A stretch of 28,903 nucleotides of DNA, taken from positions 1 to 28,903 of the forward strand of contig JAOAKE010000007.1 in the NCBI GenBank assembly GCA_026413805.1. Direction: 5' to 3'. A program made the position numbers and the translations under genes. Below, in pieces: positions 6,878-14,893 of the stretch (position 1 is its first letter; each line of letters begins with the position of its first letter). Under the pieces are notes generated by a model. The model was not told the origin of the DNA. It did not search any database and worked only from the letters and a program-made list of their open reading frames with translations. The DNA is from Microcaldota archaeon (lineage in GTDB: Archaea > Micrarchaeota > Micrarchaeia > Anstonellales > Anstonellaceae).

Positions 6878-7486
6878 CTATCCTTTTGAATGCGACTTTA
6901 GGAATGCCGCTATCCTGTCTGTAAGCCCTTGTGTGTGCGCCTGCACCTCAATTATGCGAATTGCCCTTTCTGCAAGCGACTGGTCCCCCTTGCCGCTTAT
7001 CCAGATGTAGCCGTTCCTTCCTGCATATATCTCGCAGCCTGTGGCTGACTGAAGCAGGCTGATCATGGAATTTTTCTTCCCTATTATCCGGGGTATCTTC
7101 ACTGATGAGGACTTTACAAGCCTGCCTTGAGGCAGCTTTTTTGCATCAGAAAGCTCTATGTTTTTTACCTCGTCCACCATGGAAATTCTGGCAAGTATGG
7201 CATCTCCCATTGAGTAGCGCTCGCGAATCTCGCGCGAAGAAAGGAAGGCAATATATGGCGAGTTTATCTCAACGCTATAGCCTGAAAACTTCACCTCAGA
7301 AATTACGCCAACCACTATGTCCCCTTCAAGCGGCTCATATGGGCCTTCAAGAGGGACAAGCTTCCCCTCGGAAAATAGCCCTACCACTGTGGAATAGGTT
7401 TTTCCCTTCTCTACGAAGGCATATGGTATTTGCTCTGCCCTGTCAGAGAGAAGCTCACCTGGAATCACAATCCTACTGTGCGTCAA
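6878..7486 (-). CDS. rrp4: Exosome complex RNA-binding subunit Rrp4
   Basis: A 202-aa cap protein of the exosome ring. An N-terminal beta domain starts RIVIPGELLSD, followed by an S1 RNA-binding domain (about residues 55-120: GDIVVGVISEVKFSGYSVEI) and a KH domain with the GxxG-type loop IPRIIGKKNSMI and IWISG (about 130-190). The cap feeds RNA into the Rrp41/42 chamber. The start is TTG at 7484-7486, with GGTGG 4 nt upstream and no better ATG in frame. The gene follows SBDS by 17 nt. Confidence 0.95.
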   Translation of the reverse strand: MTHSRIVIPGELLSDRAEQIPYAFVEKGKTYSTVVGLFSEGKLVPLEGPYEPLEGDIVVGVISEVKFSGYSVEINSPYIAFLSSREIRERYSMGDAILARISMVDEVKNIELSDAKKLPQGRLVKSSSVKIPRIIGKKNSMISLLQSATGCEIYAGRNGYIWISGKGDQSLAERAIRIIEVQAHTQGLTDRIAAFLKSHSKG

Positions 7487-7503
7487 TCAACCACCATTTG
7501 CCT

Positions 7504-8196
7504 TTACTTTAGCAGCCTTGTTTGCGCAGAGCCTGCTGTTGCCTTGTTCAGCCTGTCGTAAAATTCACCCTGCACGCCAGCAGGCATCTCTATTACTACT
7601 ATCAAGCTTCCGTCTCGGTCCCATTCCTCGTTTTTTATCCCGTAGCCCTTGAGCATCCCGTAGATGCGCTGGGCATAGGCGGGCGGGACTTTTACAGCCA
7701 CCTTCACTCGCTCAAACTTGAGGGGGATGATGGGGCGAAGGGCTTTAATCACTTCCTCAAGCTGCTCAGAGGCTTCCTTGAAAGCATCAATGTGCACCCG
7801 CGATTCTTCCAACGCCTGCTCCAAGCGAAGCTGGGTATGTGGGGCCCCGGTGCGCGGGTCAATGCATTCGCGCATGAGTATTGCGATTATCTGCTTTTTT
7901 TTCTCCTGGAGCATTTTCCTGCGCTGCTCTGTAGTCAGCTGTATCTCCCCTTTTTTGAGGATCCTGTCGGCGATTTGGTAGACGTCGGTGGTGCCAAATG
8001 CCTTCTGGAGGGAGCTTGAAGTATGCCGCTCGCCGTTGCGAAAGTTCTTGAACACCTCTTCAACTACTAAGACATTTGCAAGCTCTTTTTTTTGCCCTGT
8101 TCGGTATTGGTATGCCAAATCAGGGTCAACCACAATCTCGTAGCGCTCGCCGCCAATGTCAATGTGGGCGAGTATTGAGTTTTCAAGGCTTGCCAT
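7504..8196 (-). CDS. Ribosome maturation protein SDO1/SBDS
   Basis: A 230-aa homologue of the Shwachman-Bodian-Diamond protein. The N-terminal FYSH domain (about 1-85) includes GGERYEIVVDPDLAYQYR and VLVVEEVFKNFRNGER. The central helical domain includes LTTEQRRKMLQEKKKQII and IDPRTGAPHTQLRLEQAL. The C-terminal ferredoxin-like domain (about 163-230) has KVPPAYAQRIYGML and SLIVVIEMPAG. In eukaryotes it releases eIF6/Tif6 from the 60S subunit with an EF-2-like GTPase. It starts 8 nt after psmA and lies directly upstream of rrp4, the usual archaeal arrangement. The SD is weak (GAG four bases before ATG), so translation may depend on coupling to psmA. Confidence 0.96.
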   Translation of the reverse strand: MASLENSILAHIDIGGERYEIVVDPDLAYQYRTGQKKELANVLVVEEVFKNFRNGERHTSSSLQKAFGTTDVYQIADRILKKGEIQLTTEQRRKMLQEKKKQIIAILMRECIDPRTGAPHTQLRLEQALEESRVHIDAFKEASEQLEEVIKALRPIIPLKFERVKVAVKVPPAYAQRIYGMLKGYGIKNEEWDRDGSLIVVIEMPAGVQGEFYDRLNKATAGSAQTRLLK

Positions 8197-8204
8197 TTAC
8201 TCAA

Positions 8205-8912
8205 CTATTTGAGGTATTTCTCCACCTCTTTTTGCGAAAGCATGGCAAATTCCTTCTTCTTCATAGTCGCCACGCCTATCTCCAAGGTCTCAGGCTTTAT
8301 GGACAGGTCGCCTGATTTTTTGAGTGCCTTTATTGCAAGCGAAATGGCTTCATCTTGGGAGAGGTTCTGCTTGTATTCCTTCTCAAAGAATTCTTCTACT
8401 TCCTTCTTCCCAGAGCCGATTGCGTCTGCAAGATAGCCTGTCAGTGCGCCCGATGGCTCTGCCTCATAAAGCCTCGGCTCGCTGTCCACCCCTGCAACCA
8501 ATAGGGAAACCCCGAATGGCCTGATGCCGCCATACTGGGTATAGACCTGCATTAAGTCGCACAGCTCCTTGGTTATTGTCTCAACAGAGGCTGCCTCTGA
8601 ATAGGCAAGCCTGTGCCTCTGGGACTCCAATCGCGCTAAATCAACAAGCCTCCTTGCATCAGCAATCAAGCCCGAGGCAGTTGCTGCGATGTGCTTGTCA
8701 ATCTCAAATATTTTCCTCATTGACTCTGGGACCAGCAACCTGGAAGGCGCATTTTTGTAAGCCATCAGCAGAACCCCTCCATCAAATACCATGCCTATTG
8801 CAGTTGCCCCTCGCTTGACTGCCTCTTTTGCGTATTCTACCTGGAACAGCCTGCCGTCAGGCGAAAAGACAGTTATTGCCCGGTCATAAGCCTGCTGCGC
8901 TGGTGGGTACAT
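8205..8912 (-). CDS. psmA: Proteasome subunit alpha
   Basis: A 235-aa outer-ring subunit of the 20S proteasome. The alpha-subunit N-terminal signature is complete (AYDRAITVFSPDGRLFQVEY, then AKEAVKRG). The gate helix and the IRPFGVSLLVAG segment follow. It lacks a Thr nucleophile, as expected for alpha. The ATG at 8910-8912 has GGAGAGGTGA ending 5 nt upstream; the GTG three codons earlier is within the SD. It is the first gene of the exosome superoperon, with a TATA element near 9001-9008. Confidence 0.97.
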   Translation of the reverse strand: MYPPAQQAYDRAITVFSPDGRLFQVEYAKEAVKRGATAIGMVFDGGVLLMAYKNAPSRLLVPESMRKIFEIDKHIAATASGLIADARRLVDLARLESQRHRLAYSEAASVETITKELCDLMQVYTQYGGIRPFGVSLLVAGVDSEPRLYEAEPSGALTGYLADAIGSGKKEVEEFFEKEYKQNLSQDEAISLAIKALKKSGDLSIKPETLEIGVATMKKKEFAMLSQKEVEKYLK

Positions 8913-8999
8913 AAGTTTCACCTCTCCTAATTATTTTTTTGAGAGAAGACAAACAGTCCTCCTTTTTTGTTCGCTTTACGCCTCTATTGGAAGGGCGAG

Positions 9000-9010
9000 G
9001 ATTTAAAAGG
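9000..9010 (-). promoter_or_regulatory. TATA-type promoter of the psmA-exosome superoperon
   Basis: Minus-strand CCTTTTAAATC forms an archaeal TATA element. Transcription would start near 8978, giving a leader of about 65 nt to the psmA ATG, which carries a strong SD. The element lies just beyond the stop of the preceding gene (9052), so it separates the pilus-like locus from the exosome operon. Confidence 0.5.
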
Positions 9011-9051
9011 CTAATTATCAGCCTGGGAGTTGGAAAAGAAACTGCCCGCCA

Positions 9052-9675
9052 TTATTGGACTGAAAAGCCCCGAATGCCTGAGGAAATTGTTGTTCCGTCA
9101 GGAAATGTGGCGGTGGCATACCAAATAAGGGGAGTTCCGATGTTTGCTCCGCTTGTGTAGCTGCATGTAGGTGCTTGGCAGGTTCTAGGCGGCCACCATG
9201 GTTCGGTAGGGCCGCTAATAGGCGTCCCACGAGTAACATATATGGATATGCTTGAGGCGCCTGGGGCAGTAGCAGAAATAGTATATACTCCTCCCCCACC
9301 GAAGGTAACTGAAAGCGAGCTAAACGATCGGCTTGTGCCAAACAGGGAATGACCGCAAGGAACAGAAGAACCTGTGAAAAATGAAATTGCGGATGGAGTA
9401 ATCAGCATTATAAGGGCGCCCATCACTGTGCCCACCATCATTGTTGTCGCCCACATGGTTGCCCTTGCGCGCATTTCTGCCCCGAAAAGCTGGCCTACTC
9501 CATAAACTACGGCAGAAAGTATGATAAGCAGCATTGCAACAGGTGGAAAGAGAAGATAGATGCTGTTGCACAGGTTTTGAAACGCCTCGTTTATCCTCTC
9601 AATCTGTGCAAATGAAGTTGAAGAAGAAAGGAAAAGAAAAAAAAAGGCAAAAAGAGCCACCCGAAAAGCGCCCAT
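9052..9675 (-). CDS. VirB2/TrbC-like secreted two-helix membrane protein with C-terminal beta domain
   Basis: The 207-aa protein starts with a signal peptide (residues 1-23, ending SFAQ). Two hydrophobic helices follow (about 38-60 and 72-95) with the short loop GAEMRARA between them, which is the layout of VirB2/TrbC pilins. A Gly/Ser/Thr-rich domain of about 110 residues with cysteines in PPRTCQAPTC follows; such an extension is absent from classical VirB2 and is probably exported. The assignment rests on topology, not on a detected homologue. It is the last gene of the pilus-like locus, but it has its own TATA-like element about 27 nt upstream and no SD, so it may be transcribed separately and leaderless. 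Confidence 0.55.
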   Translation of the reverse strand: MGAFRVALFAFFFLFLSSSTSFAQIERINEAFQNLCNSIYLLFPPVAMLLIILSAVVYGVGQLFGAEMRARATMWATTMMVGTVMGALIMLITPSAISFFTGSSVPCGHSLFGTSRSFSSLSVTFGGGGVYTISATAPGASSISIYVTRGTPISGPTEPWWPPRTCQAPTCSYTSGANIGTPLIWYATATFPDGTTISSGIRGFSVQ

Positions 9676-9700
9676 ATGTGAAGATATACTGAGCAGGTTT

Positions 9701-9710
9701 TTATTTTATG
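9701..9710 (-). promoter_or_regulatory. TATA-like element before the VirB2-like gene
   Basis: Minus-strand CATAAAATAA lies with its centre about 29 nt before the ATG at 9675. There is no SD next to that ATG, so a leaderless transcript is plausible. This would let a structural subunit be expressed more strongly than the rest of the locus. Confidence 0.4.
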
Positions 9711-9757
9711 CTATTTGGGTCCTGCTTTTTGCCAAGGGCACTGCTTGCGCGCTTTGC

Positions 9758-10273
9758 TTAGCGGGTTATCTTTCCTGAGATGGATGCCGAGGCAATCCTT
9801 ACAGGGTAGGATGGGTCGTCCTCCTCGTTTTGGTAGAATATCCACAGCTTTCCTGAAAAGTCAGTGCCTGAGGCCTGCCCGCCAAGCGGAATGTCGCCTG
9901 TCCTGAAGCAGCGAAGCCTCGTGATGGTGTAGTTGCCCTGCCTAACTACGGTTATGTTTGGGGAAGAGGAAGGCGGGGCAGTAGGAGGGGCGTTGCTTTT
10001 GTCAGCAGTGCACCTGGTTGAATTGGTAAATATCCGTATGTTGTTGTTGTTGCCGTTGTAGATGGTCACAAAGACAAATGTGTCTGTGGAATTTGAGCCA
10101 AATGCAGGCTGAGTGCAGCTGAATCCAACTTGGTCAAACCTGCAGCCTGGAGGCGGCGAAAAGGGGTTTATCAAAACGAGGATGGAAAGAGCAATTGCGA
10201 TTACCAAGATTGCCCAGCCATAAGTCATGAGGTATTCCATTGCAGCCTGTCCGCGTGTGTGACGCCCGCCCAA
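9758..10273 (-). CDS. Class III signal peptide protein, type IV pilin-like
   Basis: The 171-aa protein begins with a short basic leader ending RG, then QAAMEYLMTYGWAILVI. This is a class III (prepilin-like) signal, to be cut by an archaeal prepilin peptidase before the Gln. The hydrophobic helix (about 11-33) would form the filament core. The rest is a predicted extracellular beta-rich domain with many Asn/Ser/Thr, several N-x-S/T sites and cysteines. The start is TTG at 10271-10273, with GGTGG 5 nt upstream; the in-frame GTG three codons earlier lies in the SD. It follows the GspF-like gene by 33 nt, which supports assembly by this machine. Confidence 0.85.
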   Translation of the reverse strand: MGGRHTRGQAAMEYLMTYGWAILVIAIALSILVLINPFSPPPGCRFDQVGFSCTQPAFGSNSTDTFVFVTIYNGNNNNIRIFTNSTRCTADKSNAPPTAPPSSSPNITVVRQGNYTITRLRCFRTGDIPLGGQASGTDFSGKLWIFYQNEEDDPSYPVRIASASISGKITR

Positions 10274-10306
10274 TTGAACCACCTTTCTATATTTTTGGAA
10301 TAAACC

Positions 10307-11377
10307 TTATACATATATGCTTGAAAGCAGCGAGCCAAGTGCACTGCTTGCAAGGAAGAATACTAACACTGAGCCACCAACCAAGAAGGGTATGTATGGG
10401 ATGCCTTCTCGCTTGTTGCCTTTGTATATGACGCCTATTATGAGTGAGGAGAAAAATGCTGTCATTATGGAGCAGAGAATAGTGAAGAAGAAAAAGTCCG
10501 AGGAACTTAGAGGAGCGCGCATCCCCACTGTGAGGGGAAGCTGGATTCCAACAGCAGATGCAAAGGCATTGTCCTGCGGCATTCGTGAAACAACATTTTC
10601 CAGTATTCCCACCAGCTTTCCAGATATTGAGAATAGGAAGGGCGTCCCTATTACGCTTGCAAAAAGGATGAAAATCACATACATAAGAAGGGAAGCGGCG
10701 ATTTCTTTGTGAAGGATTTGCATTTGCCTGGAGTCTTCTGCCGTTCGCTCCAGGATGTCTGCCAGCTGGCCACCAGAGGCTATTCCCTGCTTTATCAGCG
10801 CAACTGCGCGCCGTATTGACTTGGAATTGAACCTGTCGCTTAGGTAGTCTATTGCTTGGTTGAACGGCACCCCTCCAAATGCCTTCTTGGCAACATTGGT
10901 GACTTCCACAGAAAGAATGCCAAACTCTGGCTTTGCAGCATACCACATTGCTTGGTCAATCGTCATTCCTGCCCTGACATTTGCAGCTGCAAGGGAAAGA
11001 AAGTCAGGAAGGACTTCCTCTACTGCCCTTTTTCTGGCATCTGCCCGCAAAAGCAGGCTGACATAGGCAAGAAGGGCAATCGCCCCGCCAACAAAAAAGA
11101 ATGAAACGAAAAGAGTGGCAGCCACTATGAACAGCGGCGACTCGACTACAAGGTCTGTAGATATGAAAAGCGAAAAGCGGACAATGAGGCTTCGCAATGG
11201 CTCAAAAAATACAAAGAAGAAGTAGCTCAAGATAGAGGCTGCAGTGATGATGAGCAGCATCGCTCCTGCAAATGTTTCTGCAGAGGTGTTGCTTCCGGCG
11301 GACTCAAGAAGGGCGCCAAGCCTCCTGATGTGCTGGCGCGAAAACAGCCTGCCAATGGATTCGTAGATGCCTGACAT
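10307..11377 (-). CDS. Type II/IV secretion membrane platform protein, GspF/TadC-like
   Basis: The 356-aa integral membrane protein carries a T2SSF-type domain. Helices lie near the N-terminus, then a cytoplasmic part with VEEVLPDFLSLAAANVRAG and the signature GVPFNQAIDYLSDRF...LIKQGIASGGQLADIL, then three C-terminal helices. Such proteins form the inner-membrane platform with the ATPase. The ATG at 11375-11377 is chosen because GGTGA(GTGGTAAA) precedes it. The longest frame would begin with a TTG 11 codons earlier, overlapping the previous gene. It forms a pair with the adjacent GspF-like gene, as TadB/TadC do. Confidence 0.9.
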   Translation of the reverse strand: MSGIYESIGRLFSRQHIRRLGALLESAGSNTSAETFAGAMLLIITAASILSYFFFVFFEPLRSLIVRFSLFISTDLVVESPLFIVAATLFVSFFFVGGAIALLAYVSLLLRADARKRAVEEVLPDFLSLAAANVRAGMTIDQAMWYAAKPEFGILSVEVTNVAKKAFGGVPFNQAIDYLSDRFNSKSIRRAVALIKQGIASGGQLADILERTAEDSRQMQILHKEIAASLLMYVIFILFASVIGTPFLFSISGKLVGILENVVSRMPQDNAFASAVGIQLPLTVGMRAPLSSSDFFFFTILCSIMTAFFSSLIIGVIYKGNKREGIPYIPFLVGGSVLVFFLASSALGSLLSSIYV

Positions 11378-11406
11378 TTTACCACTCACCAACTTTAGGC
11401 ATAAGC

Positions 11407-12345
11407 TCAACCTATGTCAAATCTTGGCCTTGAGCTTTCAATCATTGTGAGGAAAATGAATTGCACCAGCCCTATTGCAAGCAGGATGCCAAACAGCGTA
11501 GATGAACCTCCTGCCAGCCCCATCCCTCCGATGAAGGAGGAAAGGATAATTACAAACGCCACTCCCAAGGAAGGCATTATTATCCCGAAAATCATGAAAA
11601 ACATCACGAGTGGATTGAGCTTTTGCCCATATTCGCGCAGGGCGATTATCTGTTCTTTGGATATCTGGTCAAGTGAGGACTGCAGCCCCTCGGCTACATC
11701 AGAGCCAGAGGCAAGCGAGTTTGCCATTTGGAGAACTACCCTGTTGAAATACTGGGAAGGGTTGCTGTCTGCAACCTCGTGAAGCGCCTGCCCTATTGGA
11801 ACGCCAAGGGTGACTTTTTCAACTATCTTGTTGAATTCGCGGGACACCTCCCCGTAATCTTTTGAGATGCCCAGCATTGCATCAAAGAGTGGAACTCCTC
11901 CCTTGAGCTCTATCAGCATGTGCCTTCCTGCAAAAACAAGCTCTTGGTCTATCAGCCTTGCCCTCATCTTTGCCTTTGCAACTGGATAGTATAGCATGTA
12001 GATGAATGCCGCTATATAGGTTAGTGGGACGAGAAGGATTGTAAACAGCCAGCCGTTCTCAGCATTCCTCAAAAAAAGGTAAAATATTATCCCTAATATG
12101 ATGGTGAGGTAGGCAGCTGAAATGAAAGAGTGTTGGATAAACCCTGCGGGGGTGTAATGCATGTCTGCCTGAATGAGGTGCTTTCGGAGGTTTGGAAAAT
12201 AAGAGGCAACTGTGTTGAAAAAGTTGCGGAATGCCACAGGGTCTTTTGGGCCTTCTACCTCCCTAATCGGCTGCGCCACAAGGGGCTGCGGCGCCTTGGC
12301 AGGAGGCCTGCTTTCCGCCCTTGATTCTCGCACCTTGAAAGGCAT
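11407..12345 (-). CDS. Type II/IV secretion membrane platform protein, GspF/TadB-like
   Basis: The 312-aa protein has an N-terminal Pro/Arg-rich cytoplasmic tail of about 40 residues, a helix pair (about 73-115), and a T2SSF core with LIELKGGVPLFDAMLGIS and FNRVVLQMANSLASGSDVAEGLQ. Two C-terminal helices end in LVQFIFLTMIES. It is the second platform subunit. Its Pro-rich tail resembles in composition the large low-complexity protein encoded just upstream. The ATG at 12343-12345 has only a weak GTGAT site 3 nt upstream. Confidence 0.9.
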   Translation of the reverse strand: MPFKVRESRAESRPPAKAPQPLVAQPIREVEGPKDPVAFRNFFNTVASYFPNLRKHLIQADMHYTPAGFIQHSFISAAYLTIILGIIFYLFLRNAENGWLFTILLVPLTYIAAFIYMLYYPVAKAKMRARLIDQELVFAGRHMLIELKGGVPLFDAMLGISKDYGEVSREFNKIVEKVTLGVPIGQALHEVADSNPSQYFNRVVLQMANSLASGSDVAEGLQSSLDQISKEQIIALREYGQKLNPLVMFFMIFGIIMPSLGVAFVIILSSFIGGMGLAGGSSTLFGILLAIGLVQFIFLTMIESSRPRFDIG

Positions 12346-12384
12346 TCAATCACACATTTGATTTGATTGCTAACATTACACATA

Positions 12385-14877
12385 TTACTTTTTATATCTC
12401 TTCTCTATCTCCTTGCTGAGCTTCTCAAAGGCAGGGTTGGGCGGAGGCTCAACTGACTCTTGCACTTCGCCCCCAGCAGTGTATCTCTCGCGCACCTTTT
12501 GCAAAAAGTCTTCTCGTGAAATCCCGCCTATTTTGTAAATTTCGTAAAGCCAAGTGAGGTTTTCCTTTGCATACTCTTCAAGCTCTTCCTCGCTTTGCCT
12601 TGCCTTGGAAAGCTCTGCCTCTTCCTCCTGCATCTTCTTTTTAAGCTCCTGCTTTGCTGCGAGGTATTCTTCTGGCTTCGGGGCAGGCTCTTGCTCTTCT
12701 GCCTGCGGAGGCTTGGGAATTTCAAGCTCTTCTTCTTCAGGAAGCTTGGGAGGGGCAATTGTAGAGAGCTCTCTTGGCATGGGGCGGGGAACTGCCTGTG
12801 GCTCAAGCGGCTCCTCCTGCAGCATCGCCTTTTTTGGCTTGGCCTCTGGCTGGGCCTCTTTTTGGGATTCTTCTGCCTTTTCAGCCTGTGGCGCAGGGTA
12901 AGAAAGAGGCGGCTGCCGATAAGAAGAGGGCTTCTGCGATTCGCCAGCTTCCTCTTTTTCTTCCTCAGCTTCGCTTTCTTTTTCTTCCCCTTCCTTTTCT
13001 TCACTTCGGTATGAAACCTGCCTTGCAGGCGGAATGTATGTTTTGAGGGCAGGCTTTACTGGCGCAACCTTTCCAGGAAGTATCCTCACACGCCCGCCAG
13101 GCCTTTCCATAATTCTTGGCTGGGCCTCCATGATGGGTGGTTTTTGCGGCATTTTTTCTGCAACACTAGGCTGCTTTTTTGGCTCTTTTGGCGGAGGCTG
13201 TGCAGCCTGCTTTGCAGGAGCAGGGGCAACTGCAGCTGGCTTTTCTTTTTTCGGCTTCTCGGCTTTCTTTGGCATGGGCTCTTCTTTTTTCTTCTGGGGC
13301 GCTGGCAACGCAGCCTTCTTTGCCTCCCTTGCAGGGGCTTTGGCAGGTGCGCGCCCCTTCTCTTTCTTTGGCGCCAAGGCAGGCTTGGCTGGCTTTTTCT
13401 TCAGGGTGGCTGGGGCTTCCTTCCCTGGTTTCTCTGGCAAAGCCTCTTGCGGTTCCTCTTGCGGCTCTTCCTCTTGAGCTTCCATCGGCGCAGGCTTTGT
13501 CTCCTTCTTATGCCGGTCAGGCGAAAGCTCATTTAATATCCGCTGAATTCTTGCCAAGCGCGCATTTTCATCTTCTTCAACTGCTACTTGCACTGACTTT
13601 TCTTCAGGGAATATCGGCTTGATTTTGATTGGGGCTCGCGCGGTGATGAAATCTGCTGCCTCTTTTGGCTGCACTGGGGCGGCTTGCGGCGGCTCTTTTG
13701 GAACTTCTGGCGCTGGCCTTTCTTCTTGGAGAGCCTCTGCTTCTTTGGCTATTTCCTTTTCTCCCATTTCTTTTTCCAGCCGGTCCACTCCCAGCCTTTT
13801 AAGAAGCCGCTCGCGGGAAGACAAGAAGACCTCCTTTTCCTCGCTTGGCCCTTCTTGTGGTTCTTCTTGAGGCATTTCTTCTTGTAGCTCTTGCGCTTCC
13901 TTTTCTTCTTCTGGCTGCGGCTCTTCTGCCGGAGGAGCTGGCATGGCCTCCTTTCTCTTTGATTCTTCCTCTGCCTTCAGCCTTTCCATCTCCTCTTCCC
14001 GTTTTATCTTCTCTTCAATCATTGCGCGTATGTGGGGCGGCAGCTTTGACCCAAGGCTTCGGCGCGCTTCTTTTTCCTTCTCCTCTGGCGGCAGAGGCGG
14101 GGCTTTTTCCTCTGGCTTGGGCACTGGGATTTCTTCTTTTTCCTCTGCCGTGGGAGGCGGCGGGGGCATGGCAGGGGCTTCTTTAGGAGGCACTGGAGGG
14201 GCAAGCTCTTCGCCCTCTTTGAAAAGCTGCTTTTCCTCTTCTGTTGGCACCACAAAGGCTTCTTCGGAAGGCGTGGGAGGCTGCGCTGTTTTTTTCAGTT
14301 CAGCCTCCTCTTTTTGTGGCTTTGGAATGGGGGGAACTGGGATTTTTTCTGCCGCATGCACTTTCCCTTCAATTTCCTTTGCAGTTTCAATGTCTACTTG
14401 CGCGCCCTCTTCCTCTTCTGGCGCGCCCATTTCTTTCTCTTCCTCTGCTGCCTGTGGATGGGGCCTAAAGGAAGAGGGCAGGCTTTCGCCTTTTTCTATT
14501 GGAGAAAATTCAACTGCCTGAAAGGTTGGAGGTGGCTGCAAGTCTATCTTGCGCTCGGCTGAAGCCAAAGGCGGGGCTGGCGCAAGGGCGCCCTGCTCTG
14601 CTTTTTTTGTGAGTGGCGGCGCGTAGGCTGCTGAAGGTGGCGCTCCTGCAGAAATTGAAATCATTCGCTCAATCTTTTGTGCCTCAGCAAGCAGGCTTGA
14701 AAAAGGATATTCTTCAAACTCTGCAGGCATGAGCGAGCTCCTGCCTGACAGGTCCAGCCTGTCTTCTATTCTGCCCTCTTTTATGGGAAGCAGCCTCTTT
14801 TCTAAATCCCTTGCCTTTTTGCACAGCTCTGCAAAGGTAGGCATCTCCATGGGCTCTGGATTGCTAGGCATAAGCAT
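12385..14877 (-). CDS. Large Pro/Glu/Lys/Ala-rich low-complexity protein of the pilus locus
   Basis: The protein is about 830 aa and I do not recognise its family. The N-terminal 75 residues look ordered and hold two similar helices, FAELCKKARDLEKRL and FSSLLAEAQKIERMI. The middle 600 residues are acidic and Pro-rich (PEEEKEA, PAPPAEEPQPEEE) with a basic Ala/Lys/Pro section. Short helical islands interrupt it, such as LSSRERLLKRLGVDRLEKEM and NARLARIQRILNELSPDRH. The C-terminus is charged helix followed by LTWLYEIYKIGGISREDF, which resembles a SHOCT-type hairpin. The ATG at 14875-14877 is chosen; a TTG at 14929-14931 would overlap the ATPase gene. Its place between ATPase and platform genes suggests a scaffold or regulator (inference). 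Dense antisense reading frames here are composition artefacts. Confidence 0.8.
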   Translation of the reverse strand: MLMPSNPEPMEMPTFAELCKKARDLEKRLLPIKEGRIEDRLDLSGRSSLMPAEFEEYPFSSLLAEAQKIERMISISAGAPPSAAYAPPLTKKAEQGALAPAPPLASAERKIDLQPPPTFQAVEFSPIEKGESLPSSFRPHPQAAEEEKEMGAPEEEEGAQVDIETAKEIEGKVHAAEKIPVPPIPKPQKEEAELKKTAQPPTPSEEAFVVPTEEEKQLFKEGEELAPPVPPKEAPAMPPPPPTAEEKEEIPVPKPEEKAPPLPPEEKEKEARRSLGSKLPPHIRAMIEEKIKREEEMERLKAEEESKRKEAMPAPPAEEPQPEEEKEAQELQEEMPQEEPQEGPSEEKEVFLSSRERLLKRLGVDRLEKEMGEKEIAKEAEALQEERPAPEVPKEPPQAAPVQPKEAADFITARAPIKIKPIFPEEKSVQVAVEEDENARLARIQRILNELSPDRHKKETKPAPMEAQEEEPQEEPQEALPEKPGKEAPATLKKKPAKPALAPKKEKGRAPAKAPAREAKKAALPAPQKKKEEPMPKKAEKPKKEKPAAVAPAPAKQAAQPPPKEPKKQPSVAEKMPQKPPIMEAQPRIMERPGGRVRILPGKVAPVKPALKTYIPPARQVSYRSEEKEGEEKESEAEEEKEEAGESQKPSSYRQPPLSYPAPQAEKAEESQKEAQPEAKPKKAMLQEEPLEPQAVPRPMPRELSTIAPPKLPEEEELEIPKPPQAEEQEPAPKPEEYLAAKQELKKKMQEEEAELSKARQSEEELEEYAKENLTWLYEIYKIGGISREDFLQKVRERYTAGGEVQESVEPPPNPAFEKLSKEIEKRYKK

Positions 14878-14893
14878 CTGCCCTGGGCTTTCT

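Noticed and set aside
8939..9160. Plus-strand frame of 73 codons in the psmA upstream gap
   Set aside because: It crosses the psmA promoter and runs antisense into the VirB2-like gene; it has no SD and no recognisable domain.
12528..14521. Many long frames on both strands, Lys/Arg-rich or Ser/Leu-rich
   Set aside because: They are shadows of the Pro/Glu/Lys/Ala-rich 830-aa gene; repetitive codon use keeps all frames open.
12385..14877. The low-complexity gene as a DNA repeat array or pseudogene
   Set aside because: The frame is open for over 800 codons with no exact tandem unit seen, and the ends look ordered and protein-like.
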